Assembly (NCBI GenBank): GCA_032622095.1
Contig: CP136069.1
Coordinates: forward strand, 71,631,319-71,695,318
Direction of reading: 5' to 3'
Origin: Siphonodentalium dalli
Lineage: Eukaryota; Mollusca; Scaphopoda; Gadilida; Siphonodentaliidae
Length of the DNA stretch: 64,000 bases
Positions 1 to 18,987 of the stretch are shown in pieces (position 1 is the stretch's first letter; the number at the start of each line of letters is the position of its first letter). Under the pieces are notes generated by a model. That model did no database searches, had not been told where the DNA came from, and saw nothing but the letters and a program-made list of their open reading frames with translations. The position numbers were made by a program, and so were the translations under genes.

Positions 1-538
1 GATCATGGCAAATTTACCGGAATGCAAAAATGCAAATTGTCGTTGTCGAGTAATTTTTGCACAGTTTTCAACCAAATGAATCAAATAAAAAATATATTAT
101 ATGCATAGTAGTCCCATATACTCATTTAAGTTAGTGTATCGTCACTAGTCAATGAGTGGCTTGAGTTTTCTCCCCGTATAAGCATAATGTTTCAAACGAT
201 CGTGTGTGCAATGGGTTTACTAATCCAGTATCCCTCAATTATAATTTGATTACGTTTTGTACACGGAAATTCGTATTTTAATTTACGCCATTTTATGGCT
301 CCAGCCATAAATTCAATTTATATTAAATTATTAACTTTTAAATTATTAAATTTTAAGATAGCCTATTAACCTGAGCGTTTACAGAATACATCTTCGATTC
401 AAATTACTTATGTTTCGATATAGTATCGATAATAGATCGTTGTTATCACCGGAAATTTATTGAAAATGGCGTACAGTACCCCTTTAATGAAATAAATAAA
501 ATCGTGATAATCAACGCTTATAAACGCTTATAAACATA
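1..538. other. AT-rich spacer, no gene seen
   Basis: AT-rich DNA with no recognisable coding potential, RNA gene or clear repeat boundary. Its last 40 bases, containing two tandem 'cgcttataaa' units, resemble the DNA just before the related block at 3415. Confidence 0.5.
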
Positions 539-1686
539 ATTAGAACGTCTCTCTCACATTGCGAGGGTGAACATGTGCTGTTATAGTACTATAACATACA
601 TTGGTTATAGAGGATAATATTCCCCCCTCTTTAAATTGATAGTTTGACGTTGAGATTTTTGGAAAATTCACGAATGTGGCACGTTCTTCATCTGATAAAA
701 GCAGACGACAGATAAATAAAAGTGCAGAAGGAGCCATATTTATTGATTGTTTAGATAATAAGGTCACATATGGTCGTTTGTTGAACTTATCATCTGAACA
801 TTTCCTATGTGATAACTACTCAGCAATGATGCTTTAGTATAGAATGGGTTAATATACATTCATCGTCGGGTTTTAGCTATGTATACACACGGATCACGGT
901 AGCAGAGTAATGCTTACAGTAATGCCCAAAGTAATTGACCACTTAACCACAGCAGAATTATGGGTAATTTTTCAGGATTTAGTCGGAAATATGGCTTGTT
1001 GCCATTCATCGGAAAGCTCTCGCCGAAAAAATACCCATAATTCTGCTGTGGTTAAGTGGTCAATTACTTTTGGCATTACTGTATATTACAATTGTTTCGA
1101 CAAGCGAACTTAAACCTCGTTATTGAAGAATTATTATAATAGTGAAAATAAGAATTAAGACGTTAGTTTATCTACTTTTGTATGTACATGTTGGTGATAG
1201 TTGTTTTACAGACATCCATACGCTTCATATGCCCACTGACAATTACATTCGTCCCTTTAAAGTTTAAAAAGATACAAACAAAATTGCTATGTGTACCTTT
1301 AAGTAAAGATTAATAATCCGAATGACCGCTCCTAAATTACTATGTCTTTGGCTTTTGGTGGTAAAATATCGATCGAGGTTACGGCGGCCCCTCGAATCGG
1401 ATTGTGTACCTTTAATTGTGATCTAACATTTTCGTCAGTTTGTCTCCGTTCTCTCGGACTATATTAATCTTGCCGATTATTATTGTTCCATGTTAACCTT
1501 GTCTATACTAAAGCATCATTGACGAGTAATTAGCCCCATATTTCAGATAATAAGTTCAACAAACAACCATAATGACCATATAGTAATGAGCTTATTATCT
1601 GAACATTTCCCTCAATAAATAGTACGGTACTCCCTCCAGTCTTTGGTTTTATTTATCACTGATCAGTCGATAAATCAGTTTAACAT
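539..1686. repeat. Direct-repeat block A (paired with 3415-4583)
   Basis: This stretch of about 1.15 kb recurs in the same orientation at 3415-4583 with only scattered substitutions and small indels. It contains a fold-back MITE and the motif TGCCGATTATTATTG. Diverged relatives of its first 150 bases lie at 21980-22135 (inverted), 35600-35760 and 45070-45190. The two good copies lie 2876 bp apart. Short ORFs inside it are preserved only because the DNA is duplicated, and they match no family I know. Confidence 0.8.
917..1081. mobile_element. 165-bp fold-back MITE, TA target site
   Basis: The two ends are inverted copies of each other for about 55 bases (CAGTAATGCC...GGCATTACTG), with a middle of about 54 bases. 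A TA dinucleotide flanks both ends (915-916 and 1082-1083). TA duplication with CAGT-type ends is typical of Tc1/mariner-mobilised MITEs, so that assignment is an inference from ends and size. There is no coding capacity. Confidence 0.75.
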
Positions 1687-1691
1687 GCAAT

Positions 1692-1811
1692 GAGGTGAAA
1701 GGGGTGCAAATTGAATTATGCAAAACTTGTGTTTGGTCGGATTCAAGGAGGGGTGTGCAGTTCGAATTGCCCAAAGTGGACACCCCCAGCGGATATTCTC
1801 TAGCCACGTCT
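1692..1811. mobile_element. 3' fragment of the CACGTCC-ended MITE family
   Basis: Matches the right end of the element at 37910-38661: the 'tgcaaaac..gtgtttg' segment, then 'aaagtggacaccc', then the terminal ctagccacgtc. The left part of the element is missing. The same fragment is present at 22783-23250. Confidence 0.6.
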
Positions 1812-1943
1812 AACCTTGTGATTGCATGTGAGCTGCATCTCCCAATCGCACAAACATAACTATTAAGCGTATTCTAGGATCGCAGGACTACAGTCGAAAT
1901 GTCAGTCAATTTATTTGATTAAATACCCACACGTACAAGTTCT

Positions 1944-2260
1944 AGGGACGTGGCCAGACCTAGGGTTCCCATGGGGGAAGTCCACCTTCAAATTTACAAC
2001 TGACCCCCCCCCCCCCCGAACCAAACATCAAGCTACCAGGTTCGCAGAATTCCATTTGCAACCCCTTGGAAATATCCAACCTGACACACCGTACGGTTGG
2101 AAAATGACCAACTGGTGAACATATCATACACTAGACTAATCACTGGTTGGAAAATCAAACAGCGAGAACAATTCCAACATATATCTGGTGTCTAATGCCC
2201 AACTAATGTTGTGTCAGGCATGACATTTCCAATTGTTGGAACTGCATGTCGCCACGTCCA
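1944..2260. mobile_element. Short nonautonomous element with GGGACGTGGC / GCCACGTCC ends
   Basis: Starts with agggacgtggc and ends with the inverted gccacgtcca. Inside are a C-run (about 2007-2021) and several 'ttggaaa' / 'tttccaa' stretches as in the larger members at 7478 and 37910. A target duplication is not clear. The copy at 23383-25093 is split by the LINE. Confidence 0.55.
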
Positions 2261-3045
2261 TGTGCGTTTTACGGTATACAAAATAAATAAATTATTATTA
2301 TTACAACAGCTGACAAGTATCATGTGTTCCCCAAAACGTGTTCGAAATTTGATTAAGGATAACTGTTAGGAATTCGTGCCCTCATTAATAAACAAACTTT
2401 AATTTGAAAAAAGACGCGATTGAGTCGGATTGAGTGCGGATTGGCAGCTAATTAGGTGCCATGTATATACATGCAAATAGAAGAAATGCATGAATTTCGC
2501 AACAAATATGAACATTATAAGTTATAAATGAATACTTGTCGGCCACCATAATAATCTATGGCCGTGTTATCTATCGTGTATATGGCCGCTTAGTACACAT
2601 CCAATGTACCCATATGTGTATGAATAACTCCAGAAAAAAAACGTATACCGCACTATTTAAAGATCCAAATTAACGCTCCCAAATTACTATTTCTTTGGTT
2701 TTGGTGGTTAAAAATATTTCATTCGAGTCTAGGAACCCACCCATCAAAGCTCAGAGTGATCAGATATCGTTTTGAAGTTTATTATTTCTCGAGATGTGCA
2801 ATTATTTGTGGCCCAGAAAAACGTTGTCAAACGGACGGTCTCGGACAAAATTGCGGATGAAGATGGATAACTCCAGAATCATGTGGTAATACGGCCAAAT
2901 TCCGTGATACTCAAGTGATAATACAACCATATTTCGTTGAACAAAATGTTGATAAATAGAAAGTTTGGGGTAATTTGATACCACAGTTGACAGTGGTTAG
3001 CATTATATTGTTACAATTAATCGATTCTGATAACTAAAGCGTATT

Positions 3046-3414
3046 TTGAAGAAATGTTGTTGTTGTTGTTGTTGTTGCTGTTGTTGTATCTTGATGATAT
3101 GGGGACCGTCTGATCGGATTGAGTACATTTAAGGAAATAAATTATTGTAGTCGTTGGTTAATACCCCATGCCGTCTAATGGCATCGAAAATTTATTCGAG
3201 TTAAACCATTTGTTCGAAAAAAAATGGCATTGATATGATAAGTCTTATATATATATGTCTTTGGGTGGTTGGGGTCTATTGTGCCAGGGACCTGTGTTTT
3301 CACAAGATTAGCTAAAATCGTGATAATCAACGCTTATAAACGGGCTACAATTTAAGCATCTGACCGCTGTTGTTTTTATTTTGTTTAAATCACTTTTCTT
3401 TCTTTTTTTTAATA
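3046..3414. repeat. Spacer with a (GTT)n microsatellite
   Basis: A GTT/TTG trinucleotide run lies at about 3056-3087 with one GCT interruption. The rest is AT-rich and shows nothing recognisable. Confidence 0.7.
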
Positions 3415-4583
3415 ATTAGAACGTCTCTCTCACATTGCGAGGGTGAACATGTGCTGTTATAGTACTATAACATACATTGGTTATAGAGGATAATATTCCC
3501 CCCTCTTTAAATTGATAGTTTGACGTTGAGATTTTTGGAAAATTCACGAATGTGGCACGTTCTTCATCTGGTAAAAGCAGACGACAGATAAATAAAAGTG
3601 CAGAAGGAGCCATATTTATTGATTGTTTAGATAATAAGGTCACATATGGTCGTTTGTTGAACTTATCATCTGAACATTTCCTATGTGATAACTACTCAGC
3701 AATGATGCTTTAGTATAGAATGGGTTAATATACATTCATCGTCGGGTTTTAGCTATGTATACACACAGATCACGGTAGCAGAGTAATGCTTACAGTAATG
3801 CCCAAAGTAATTGACCACTTAACCACAGCAGACTTATGGGTAATTTTTCAGGATTTAGTCGGAAATATGGCTTGTTGCCATTCATCGGAAAGCTCTCGCC
3901 GAAAAATTACCCATAATTCTGCTGTGGTTAAGTGGTCAATTACTTTTGGCATTACTGTATATTACAATTGTTTCGACAAGCGAATTTAAACCTCGTTATT
4001 GAAGAATTATTATAATAGTGAAAATAAGAATTAAGACGTTAGTTTATCTACTTTTGTATGTACATGTTGGTGATAGTTGTTTTACAGACATCCATACGCT
4101 TCATATACCCACTGCCAATTACATTCGTCCCTTTAAAGTTTAAAAAGATACAAACAAAATTGCTATGTGTACCTTTAAGTAAAGATACATAATCCGAATG
4201 ACCGCTCCTAAATTACTATGTCTTTGGCTTTTGGTGGTAAAATATCGATCGAGGTTACGGCGGCCCCTCGAATCGGATTGTGTACCTTTAATTGTGATCT
4301 AACATTTTCGTCAGTTTGTCTCCGTTCTCTCGGACTATATTAATCTTGCCGATTATTATTGTTCCATGTTAACCTTGTCTATACTAAAGCATCATTGACG
4401 AGTAATTAGCCCCATATTTCATATAATAAGTTCAACAAACAACCATATAGTAATGAGCTTATTATCTGAACATTTCCCTCAATAAATAGTACGGTACTCC
4501 CTCCAGTCTTTAGTTTTATCATCGATCTATATATACGTCGATGGTTTTATTTATCACTGATCAGTCGATAAATCAGTTTAACA
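3415..4583. repeat. Direct-repeat block B (paired with 539-1686)
   Basis: Second copy of block A. It differs by substitutions, by loss of a few bases near 4443, and by an insertion of about 40 bases containing the palindromic 'catcgatctatatatacgtcgatg' region near 4519-4543. Its MITE copy is at 3793-3957. Confidence 0.8.
3793..3957. mobile_element. 165-bp fold-back MITE, second copy
   Basis: Same element as at 917-1081, duplicated with its surroundings; TA flanks at 3791-3792 and 3958-3959. Its arms mismatch at a different place from the first copy: the left arm has 'gcagactta' against 'ataattctgc' on the right, while the first copy is perfect there and mismatched near its loop. Confidence 0.75.
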
Positions 4584-5043
4584 TGAACCGGAGCCATCCA
4601 GGTGTATAATAGACCGAAAGTTTGGAGTTTGGGGATGATACCCGTATAATAGACCATGACGACGTGCACTTTATAATGAATGGGACAATCCATTTAGTAT
4701 AGAAATGATAAATCATATAGACCAATGAGTAATCATATAGTTGTCAATGGTGACGGCGTACCGCTTTTTAATACACAGTCATCGTCGGGTTTGACTGTAT
4801 TTCACAACACTCTGGTAGGCGTGTCAACGACTACTATGTAACCAGCGAAAACAACGCGCATTTGTATTAACATTTTCCAATAATTAAGCCCCATGGACAT
4901 ACGAATTTATAAAAAAAATAGTCACGAGTAACATATATACGTGTATAATCCGTGACAATGTTGCTAAGATTATACAAGTTAAGAGGATTTAAAAGCATAT
5001 TGCACATTTGATATGAAAGAAAATAGATCCCGATTGACTACAG
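4584..5043 (+). promoter_or_regulatory. Distal upstream region of beta-tubulin copy 1
   Basis: About 4770-4920 aligns with 55385-55560 upstream of copy 3. Shared landmarks are 'cacagtcatcgtcgg', 'gcgaaaac..aacgcgca' and 'ttccaataattaagcc'. Copy 2 lacks this part and shares only DNA from 28253 on, which corresponds to 4919 here. Conservation upstream of both copy 1 and copy 3 suggests ancestral 5' flank; a regulatory role is inferred. Confidence 0.45.
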
Positions 5044-5105
5044 CCAATCGCGTTGAAGCAGTGCGCATGTTTCGCGTAGTGATTAATCTAGTGGCTACTA
5101 TAAAG
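5044..5105 (+). promoter_or_regulatory. Core promoter of beta-tubulin copy 1
   Basis: A CCAAT box (5044-5048, within CTACAGCCAATCGCGTT), a TGCGCATG motif like an NRF1 half-site about 20 bases on, and TATAAAG at 5099-5105. An initiator-like TCACACC follows about 30 bases downstream (5127-5133), giving a predicted 5' UTR of roughly 60 bases. The same parts stand in the same order before copies 2 and 3. Confidence 0.7.
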
Positions 5106-5188
5106 GGATAATTAATGCATTCACGATCACACCAGACGCTTGAGTCATTTATAAACGTTATTCTTTGAGGAACTAAATACATTTCAAT

Positions 5189-12252
<7,064 letters not shown>

Positions 12253-12898
12253 ATAGATGATACGGCGTGGATCAAAATATGTTGTCAGATTTTAAAATTA
12301 AAGGCTCATAAGGCATTCGCAGTGGGTAAATGTGAAAAATCATAAAGGTTTGTAAAACCATCATCAATAAGAAGAACATTGAGAAACATACTTTGTTCTT
12401 ATTTGTATTATTGATAATTCCAGTGAGGAAATTTCACAAGTTGAAAGTCATTTTATCGACAAACATCGCCATATAAAAATTTCAAATCGAACGTTTTTGT
12501 TGAAAATCTGTTTTTCTGGAATATTATTCAGTGCTCCGACCTTTTGTAATGTTGACCTTAATGATTTGCTCGACTGTTTCTTGATAAAATACAGCATATT
12601 TACATAACAAAGGCTTTAACACACGACTTTTCACATTTACCCACTGTGAGCCCCTTACGTCCCTTTAACTTTGAAAAATAATGGAATACATGGACAAGTT
12701 TGATATTAGTTAATCCATCTGTGTACATCCGTCTGGTACGGATTACTCACAATTCAATGTTATCAAGATTTGCCCAGATATTTAGATCTATAATATCGGT
12801 CATAAACTTATTTTGAAAAATTTTGGCCATTGGGTTTTGGAAATACAACATCCAGCTTCCTATTCATGAGCCAATGTGAATTTGTGACTTGAAAGAAA

Positions 12899-12908
12899 AA
12901 TAAATAAA
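12899..12908 (+). terminator. Predicted poly(A) signals of copy 1
   Basis: Two overlapping AATAAA hexamers (12899-12904 and 12903-12908), about 650 bases after the stop. The same pair stands after copy 2 at 43361-43370. The 3' UTR between is nearly identical in the two copies. Confidence 0.55.
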
Positions 12909-13149
12909 TATTTGCCGCACAGTTCAATCAAGTATTATTTTATTCCATCCACATCTATCCCTGTGATATCTTAGAAAAATCAAATATTCTGGGAGATATT
13001 GATCAAAACTTAATTGACCCTATAATTACTGCAAGTTCAGGAAAGGATATGATAGGATATTTTATTTCAAATTACTTATTTCCTTGTTTCAAACTGATTT
13101 ACCTACCAGCTCTCAGTACTGCACCTACATTGAAAATGTAATATTCAAC

Positions 13150-13930
13150 TGATAATGCCGAAGAATCAAACCACATCAGTTTTAGCATTTAGTTTGTCTG
13201 ATTCAGGACGAACAAGGGGTGAAAATGTTTCGTTTTGCATAGTTCAGGACGAATTTTCAAAAAATCTAAATGTGAAGGAAAGCAATCATTTTCCTGTTGG
13301 AAATTTCATACCTGCCACAACGAAATTTCACACCAACAATAGGTTGAAAATGTTCTTGTAGTTTGATTATAAAACAATTTATTGGGGGAATTTATTGTTT
13401 TTCGACCAATATTTGCATATGTTCCTATTTTTTGTCAAAATTTTTGACAGAAATGGACATCAGTTGAAAATTTTCCAACCTTAGGGGGGTGACAGGTTGG
13501 AAATTTCCAACACTTAGAAAGCTTGTGTCCTGGTCCCTCCCCCGTGGCCAGTCAAAAACTTCTAGTTAATTTAAGAAAACAATATTGTCATACAATTGGT
13601 CAACATTGTCATTGGAATTGTCATCAGTTGGAAATTTTCCAAACTAAGTGGGGGTGTAGGGTTTGAAATTTCCAACAGTAGGAATGCTTGAGGCTAGTCT
13701 AGATATTAGGATTTTGCGATTTTCTTGTTCAGATTTCAAAATTTTCGCACACCTGGCCGAACCATGGTCGGCCCGGTGTGTCATTGCCCCATCCACATGG
13801 CCAATACAAAACTGCTAATTAGTTTAGCAAAACAATATTTTACTACATTTGGTCAAACTTGTAGACATAAATGGTCATCAGTTGGGGGGGGGGGGGGGGG
13901 GGGGTGCAGTTGGAAATTCTAATTCTAAAT
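13150..13930. mobile_element. Array of CACGTCC-family MITE modules
   Basis: Contains 'ttggaaatttccaac'-type repeats, 'gactgaaatggtcatcagttgg'-type sequence, the palindrome ggccgaACCATGGTcggcc (about 13743-13775) and a G-run (about 13886-13904). Modules of this kind recur at 14128, 22140, 37910 and 50166. Clean termini are not visible here. Confidence 0.5.
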
Positions 13931-14127
13931 ATTCTAATTCTAAATATACTAATGACATTGAACATGTTATGGGAATCCACGAAAACAAAACATTGAACGA
14001 CCACCAAGACGCAGTATAGGAAGTGGATGATTTCGAGGCAAAATATGCCAACTATATAAAGGAAGATTATATAGCGGTGTTATAACTCTAAATCAGTACT
14101 GGAACGCCATAACTTGCATTGTGGAAT

Positions 14128-14940
14128 CAGGGATGTGGCTATAGAGGGTGTCCACCTTGGGGAAATTCCAACTGCACCCCCCCCCCCTTTGAATCAGAAT
14201 CAGACCAAACACAAGTTTTGCATAATTCCATTTGCACCTCCGTGCTCAGGCCTAATAATATCCTAATGACAATTCCAATGACAAACGTTGACCAAATGTA
14301 TGACAATATTATTTTCTTAAATTAATTAACAGTTAATGCACACGGCTACATGGAAGAGACCAGGACACATCATGGTTGTTCGGCCCGGTGTGAGAAAATT
14401 TTGGCCTCAACTGAAGCTTTCCTATAGTGTTGGAAATTTCAAACCTCATACTCCCCCCCCCCCCCCCCAGGTTGGAAAATTCTCCAACTGATTACCATTT
14501 CAGTCCACAAGTTTGACCAAATGTTCGGCCCGGTGTGCGAAGAGTTGGAAATTTCAAACCTGATGACAATTCCAATGACAAATGTTGACCAAATGTATGA
14601 CAATATTATTTTCTTAAATTAATTGGCAGTTTTTGACTGGCCACGGGGAGGGACCAGGACACAAGCCTTCCAAGTGTTGGAAATTTACAACCTGTCACCC
14701 CCCCCCCCCCCCCTAAGTTTGGACATTTTCCAACTGATGACCATTTCAGTCCAAAATTTTGACCAAAAATAGGAAAATATGCAAAGATTGGTCGAAAAAC
14801 AATTAATTCCCCCCAATAAATTGTTTGAAAATCAAACTAAAAGAACTTTGTCAACCTATTGTTGCTGTGAAATTTCCAACTAATGTTTTTTGGCAGGTAT
14901 GAAATTTCCAACTCACCCCCCTCCCCCCCACTGTCTCTGT
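14128..14940. mobile_element. Second MITE module array, opposite orientation
   Basis: Opens with CAGGGATGTGGC, close to the CAGGGACGTGGC terminus of the complete member. It carries four C-runs (about 14169, 14453, 14698, 14921), two 'tcggcccggtgtg' segments and repeated 'ttggaaatttcaaacct'. With the array at 13150 it forms a loose inverted pair. Confidence 0.5.
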
Positions 14941-15199
14941 GTTGAATATCGTTGACTAGATGAACCCACATGAAATTGTGGCATTGCATTGGCATTTAGT
15001 GCTTCTAAAGACAGGACTGTATCCCTTATTTTGTTTCAGTCATGCAGTCACCATTTTCCCATAATAAACTTATCTGTCTTCCTGCAATTAATAACCGAAA
15101 TATGGAACAATTTGGAAATGGGGTGTATTAATGTAATGTACTATGAGGATACTATAGTGTAATAGTCAATTTAATTCCATGTGTGTTTTTTAATCAACT

Positions 15200-15471
15200 C
15201 ATGCAATGGTGCATATAGCAACACGCGAACATTGGGTAAATTTTACCCAATATTGGGCAATGTTTTTACTCAACGCAGGGTATAACAGTTTACCAAATAT
15301 TACCCAACAATTTGCCCAGCGCAGAAGGGAAATTAATATTGGGTAAATTGTTAACCCTGCGTTGAGTAATAACATTGACCAACATTGGGTAAATTTTACC
15401 AAACGTTCGCTTGGCGCTTTATATGCACCATTGTGTTGGGTAAAATTTCACCCAACGCGATTTAGAGTGTA
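15200..15471. mobile_element. Fold-back MITE rich in TTGGGTAAATTT
   Basis: The arms 15204-15310 and 15330-15433 are imperfect inverted copies: 'caatggtgcatata' with 'tatatgcaccattg', and 'cattgggtaaatttta' with 'taaattttacc'. The right side continues to 'ttagagtgta', which resembles the TACACTCTTAG end of the element at 18163-18690. No target duplication is resolved. Confidence 0.6.
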
Positions 15472-15960
15472 TCATTCCTTGAAAACATGAACTCTTTAGA
15501 TCCTTATCTCGTGATACATTGCGCAAGAATCGTGCACACCCCCTCCTACACCCCAACAAGCAGGTATATCCCTGAAATTTGAAGATAACTCTAGTTCTAT
15601 TGGCCAATTCATGAATCATAATTTATACCGTGAACATGCAATTGAAGTCCTGCCCTATTATTTCTTGAGATATTATGCAAGAACCGTTTCCACTCTTCGG
15701 TCCTAGTCTTACCCCCCCCCCCCCCCCCACCCCAAAAAATTGCTAGTACATCCCTGTAATTTGAACTTGGTCTTCATTTTGGTTTGTCACTTTGTACCAC
15801 GTTCAATCCCATTCAGCACGAAAATGTACTATATCAGGTGTTATGTTCTCTATCACTCCATAGGTCGCGGTAAATTCATGTTACAAAACATTACAAGAAA
15901 ACCATAGTCAGAAATGGTAACGCCCTCAAGATCACAGTATCCAATTACGCAAATACCGAG
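15472..15960. repeat. Dispersed repeat shared with 46170-46550
   Basis: Both copies contain 'attccttgaaaacatgaac', 'caagaatcgt.cacacc', a 'gcaggtatatcc'-like segment and 'agtcagaaatggtaacgccc'. A C-run sits at about 15713-15728. Its right part (15893-15924) is inverted at 20454-20485. Confidence 0.6.
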
Positions 15961-16084
15961 TATGTTTTAATCACATTTAGTCCACCACCTCCAGCGACAG
16001 GGTCAGATATACTTGCCAATATACACCCTAGGATGGCGTAATGTTGATCTAAGAATGGCCTCGAGTAATGCTCTCCTGATATGA

Positions 16085-16590
16085 CCTCCCATATTAAGGA
16101 TTAATTAAAATACATGTATGGTTAAATGAGGGTAAATTAAAATATGGTCACACCAGAGAGGGATAATTGAAATATGGTCCGATGAGGGTAAATTAAAATA
16201 TCGTCACATCACGGTTAAATAAAATATGGTCCCATGAGGGTTGATTAATATATCGTCCAATGAGGGTTAATAAAAGATATGGTCTCATGGTGGTTAATTA
16301 AAATTGTACTTTGATTGTTAATTAAAATATCGTACCATTGGGGGGGGGGTGTATTGAAATATGGTTCCATTAAGGTCAATTAAAAAATGGTAACGTGACT
16401 TAATTAAAGAATAAATATATGGTCCCATTATGAGGGTTAATTAAAATTAAAATATGGTGTCATCAGTGTTGATTAACCTACGGTCCCACTGGGGTGAAAT
16501 ACAATATAGTCCCATGAGGGTCAATTAAAATATGGTCCAATGAGGACTAATAGTATGTCCACTCCCCCATCATGACCAATTAAAACATGG
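16085..16590. repeat. Degenerate ~28-bp minisatellite
   Basis: About 18 imperfect units of 'ggttaattaaaatatggtcc' plus 'atgag'. The unit drifts in length, and one carries a G-run near 16340. Confidence 0.75.
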
Positions 16591-17921
16591 TCACAGGAAG
16601 GGTGTGTAATTTCTTAACATTCTTCAATTCATATAGCATTGTGATATATCCTCGGTACACATAAATAAAAATTATGTTTAGAATTAGGCCACATTGTATG
16701 TTAAATAACCAATTTGAAGGGTTAGTGTTGGAACTTTTCTTAATAACATCTCTATGCATAGCTCCGATATATTCCGAATACAAAGAAATGAGATATTTAC
16801 AAACAGTAACGTGGGAATTGGTTAATAATTACCATCCCCAATTCATTTAGAATATAACATGCCGATATTTGTCGCGTATAACTAAATGAAAAAGTTCACT
16901 AAACGATATTAAATAACATGTTAAACACCGATATAAACAAACACCTTCGTAGGATTCATGTTCGAATTAAATTTCTTATACAATCGTCAAATCCCCGTGT
17001 AGTATAATAGTAGATAGCATTCCGATTTATATCACGTGAAAATAAACGAAAGATGTTCAAATAACAATACAACAAATCAGGTTAAAGAACAATAGAAACA
17101 CATAACGCGCAGCGCGCTAATGGTTAACGCGCGAATTCCCGTTGGAATTAATCGGTTGGCACTTCTTGGCATGCGAATAACAAACCACGAGTCAATCAAG
17201 CATGTCACGGGAGACGCCCGCTGCATGAAATAATACTGTAAACGACAATAAACCAAATTGAAATTCCCAACTACACCTTTTACCGGACTCGGCCTTGAGG
17301 TCGCACTACAACTTTTAATAAATAAAACCTCCATGCGCCCGTTGCATACCAAGAAACAGCAGCTGATTATACACCCGGAGGGCGAAATTACACTCTCTAT
17401 GGCGAACACTGCGAGGCTGGTGGAATCACTGAACTAAATGGTTTCCCATAGGCGACAGTGTTAACGTTTCGGCCAAATGCACTGAATTGAAGCCTGCAGG
17501 CCATACCAGTGATGCTTACCCAGCTATATTGACACCAGTTGATCACGAAAATGCAAGAAAAATCATAGGTCATGTGTTTACTTTTTAAAAATAAATCCCC
17601 AAGTGTACGACAGGGCTATTCCACAGCCAAATTTGATCTGGAAAACCCCAGAACTACAGCAGCTAGTTTTTAAATAAATTTCCCGCTCACAAAAATCCAT
17701 TCCCCCATTCATTCACCAGTTTAAATTATTACGCCACACAGTGGTGTAAGCTGGTGTACAGTTTTTCATGTTCGAGCGGATGATCGATAATCCACTGGGC
17801 GAATGTATTATGGTTTTTCGTACTTGAGTATAAATCGTACCGATAGTTACGATAGTCCAACAAAGATTAGCACATGTGTTTACGTCACCGGTGTAACTGT
17901 GGAGACATGTTTCTATTATGA
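16591..17921. other. Spacer without a recognised gene
   Basis: 17077-17410 is somewhat richer in GC and contains a 110-codon open frame on the - strand. Its translation resembles no family I know and it has no splice or promoter context. The rest is AT-rich unique-looking DNA. Confidence 0.4.
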
Positions 17922-18125
17922 TGGTTCGCTATCCCGAAGGTCCACTATTCCGAAGGTTCTCTATTCTGAATACTTGCTATTTCGAAGGTTAACTATTTCG
18001 AAGGTTCACTATTCCGAAGGTTCGCTATTCCGAAGCTTCTCTATTCCGAAGGTTTTTGTTATTTTTAGGTTAATTCTATATTCTAAAGTATTGAGAGGGT
18101 TCATTATCACGAAAATTCTTTTTAT
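17922..18125. repeat. TTCCGAAGG minisatellite plus 3' flank (paired with 18988-19190)
   Basis: About nine units of 'gttcgctattccgaag' (17922-18055), followed by 'gttaattctatattctaaag'. The same array and flank recur at 18988-19190. Related arrays with 'ataactccgaagg' are at 31108-31231, 49055-49145 and, inverted, 49771-49888. Confidence 0.75.
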
Positions 18126-18162
18126 GGAGTGTGCGCTCACATCCAAACTGATCCTGCGCGCA

Positions 18163-18690
18163 TACACTCTTAGAACAAATGTGTATAAATACTACACAAT
18201 ATGTGTTACATTTGATCTTAAACAAAATTGTGTACAAATGCAACATGACATAAATGTGTCGGTTGAATTTTCTCAACATTGAATATGAGTGAATATGTGA
18301 GTATATTATATTTAATATATGAGATATTTTCTATTTGAGACATAAACCTTGTAAAAGCTGCCATAATAAAAAAAATGGCAGCTGCTTTAAAACTTTGTGG
18401 TACACAATTATGTGTTGTTCAGTTTTTACACAAACATAGTGTATAACAAAATTTTAAGCTGCTGACAATTGTTTGTTCTGTGGTAGCCTTTACGAGTTTT
18501 GTGTCTCCAATAGAACACATTTCATCTAATAACTATGATACACTCACATATTCAATCATATTCAACGTTGATGATATTCCACCGAAATATTTAATAATTA
18601 TATGTCATGTGTCATTTCTACACAATTTTGTTTAAGATCAAATGTAACACATTTTGTGTAGTATTTATACACATTTGTTCTAAGAGTGTA
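18163..18690. mobile_element. Fold-back MITE with ~140-bp inverted arms
   Basis: Starts TACACTCTTAGAACAAATG and ends with its inverse CATTTGTTCTAAGAGTGTA. The arms stay complementary for about 140 bases with small differences. TA at each end (18163-18164 and 18689-18690) is the likely target duplication. It sits between the two TTCCGAAGG arrays and encodes nothing. Confidence 0.8.
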
Positions 18691-18987
18691 CCGATACAGA
18701 TACAGGAGGAAATGACTTAGAACATTAAATGTGATTTTGTTTTGTTTTCGCGGGGTTTCTTGAGATTAATGTGATTACGTGGGCCCATACCTTTGAATTA
18801 TTGGCATATAATATGAATGTTGTGGTATATATGGACCCTCCAACATTGGGACATGACACAGGTACATTTGACCTAAGTGCTGTTCTGTGTGGGCTCCATT
18901 TTGGGGTTTAATATTTTAAGGGCCAAATTTAGAATTTTATGGGTCCATACCTTTGAACTCTGGGCATATAATATGAATATTGGGGAT

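Larger units (their letters stand above)
1690..3045. repeat. Segmental repeat D (second copy at 22783-25895)
   Basis: The whole stretch recurs in order and in the same orientation at 22783-25895. The later copy is longer because it carries a 333-bp insertion and a 1391-bp retrotransposon. The present copy therefore shows both empty target sites: one near 1795 ('cagcggatattct') and the TACA at 1995-1998. No gene is recognisable in it. Confidence 0.8.

Noticed and set aside
16085-16590. CRISPR-like array of short repeats
   Set aside because: Units are directly adjacent and degenerate with no unique spacers, and the DNA is animal; it is a minisatellite.
17077-17409. 110-codon frame on the - strand
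   Set aside because: No family likeness, start context or neighbours; a frame of this length can occur by chance in a GC-richer patch.
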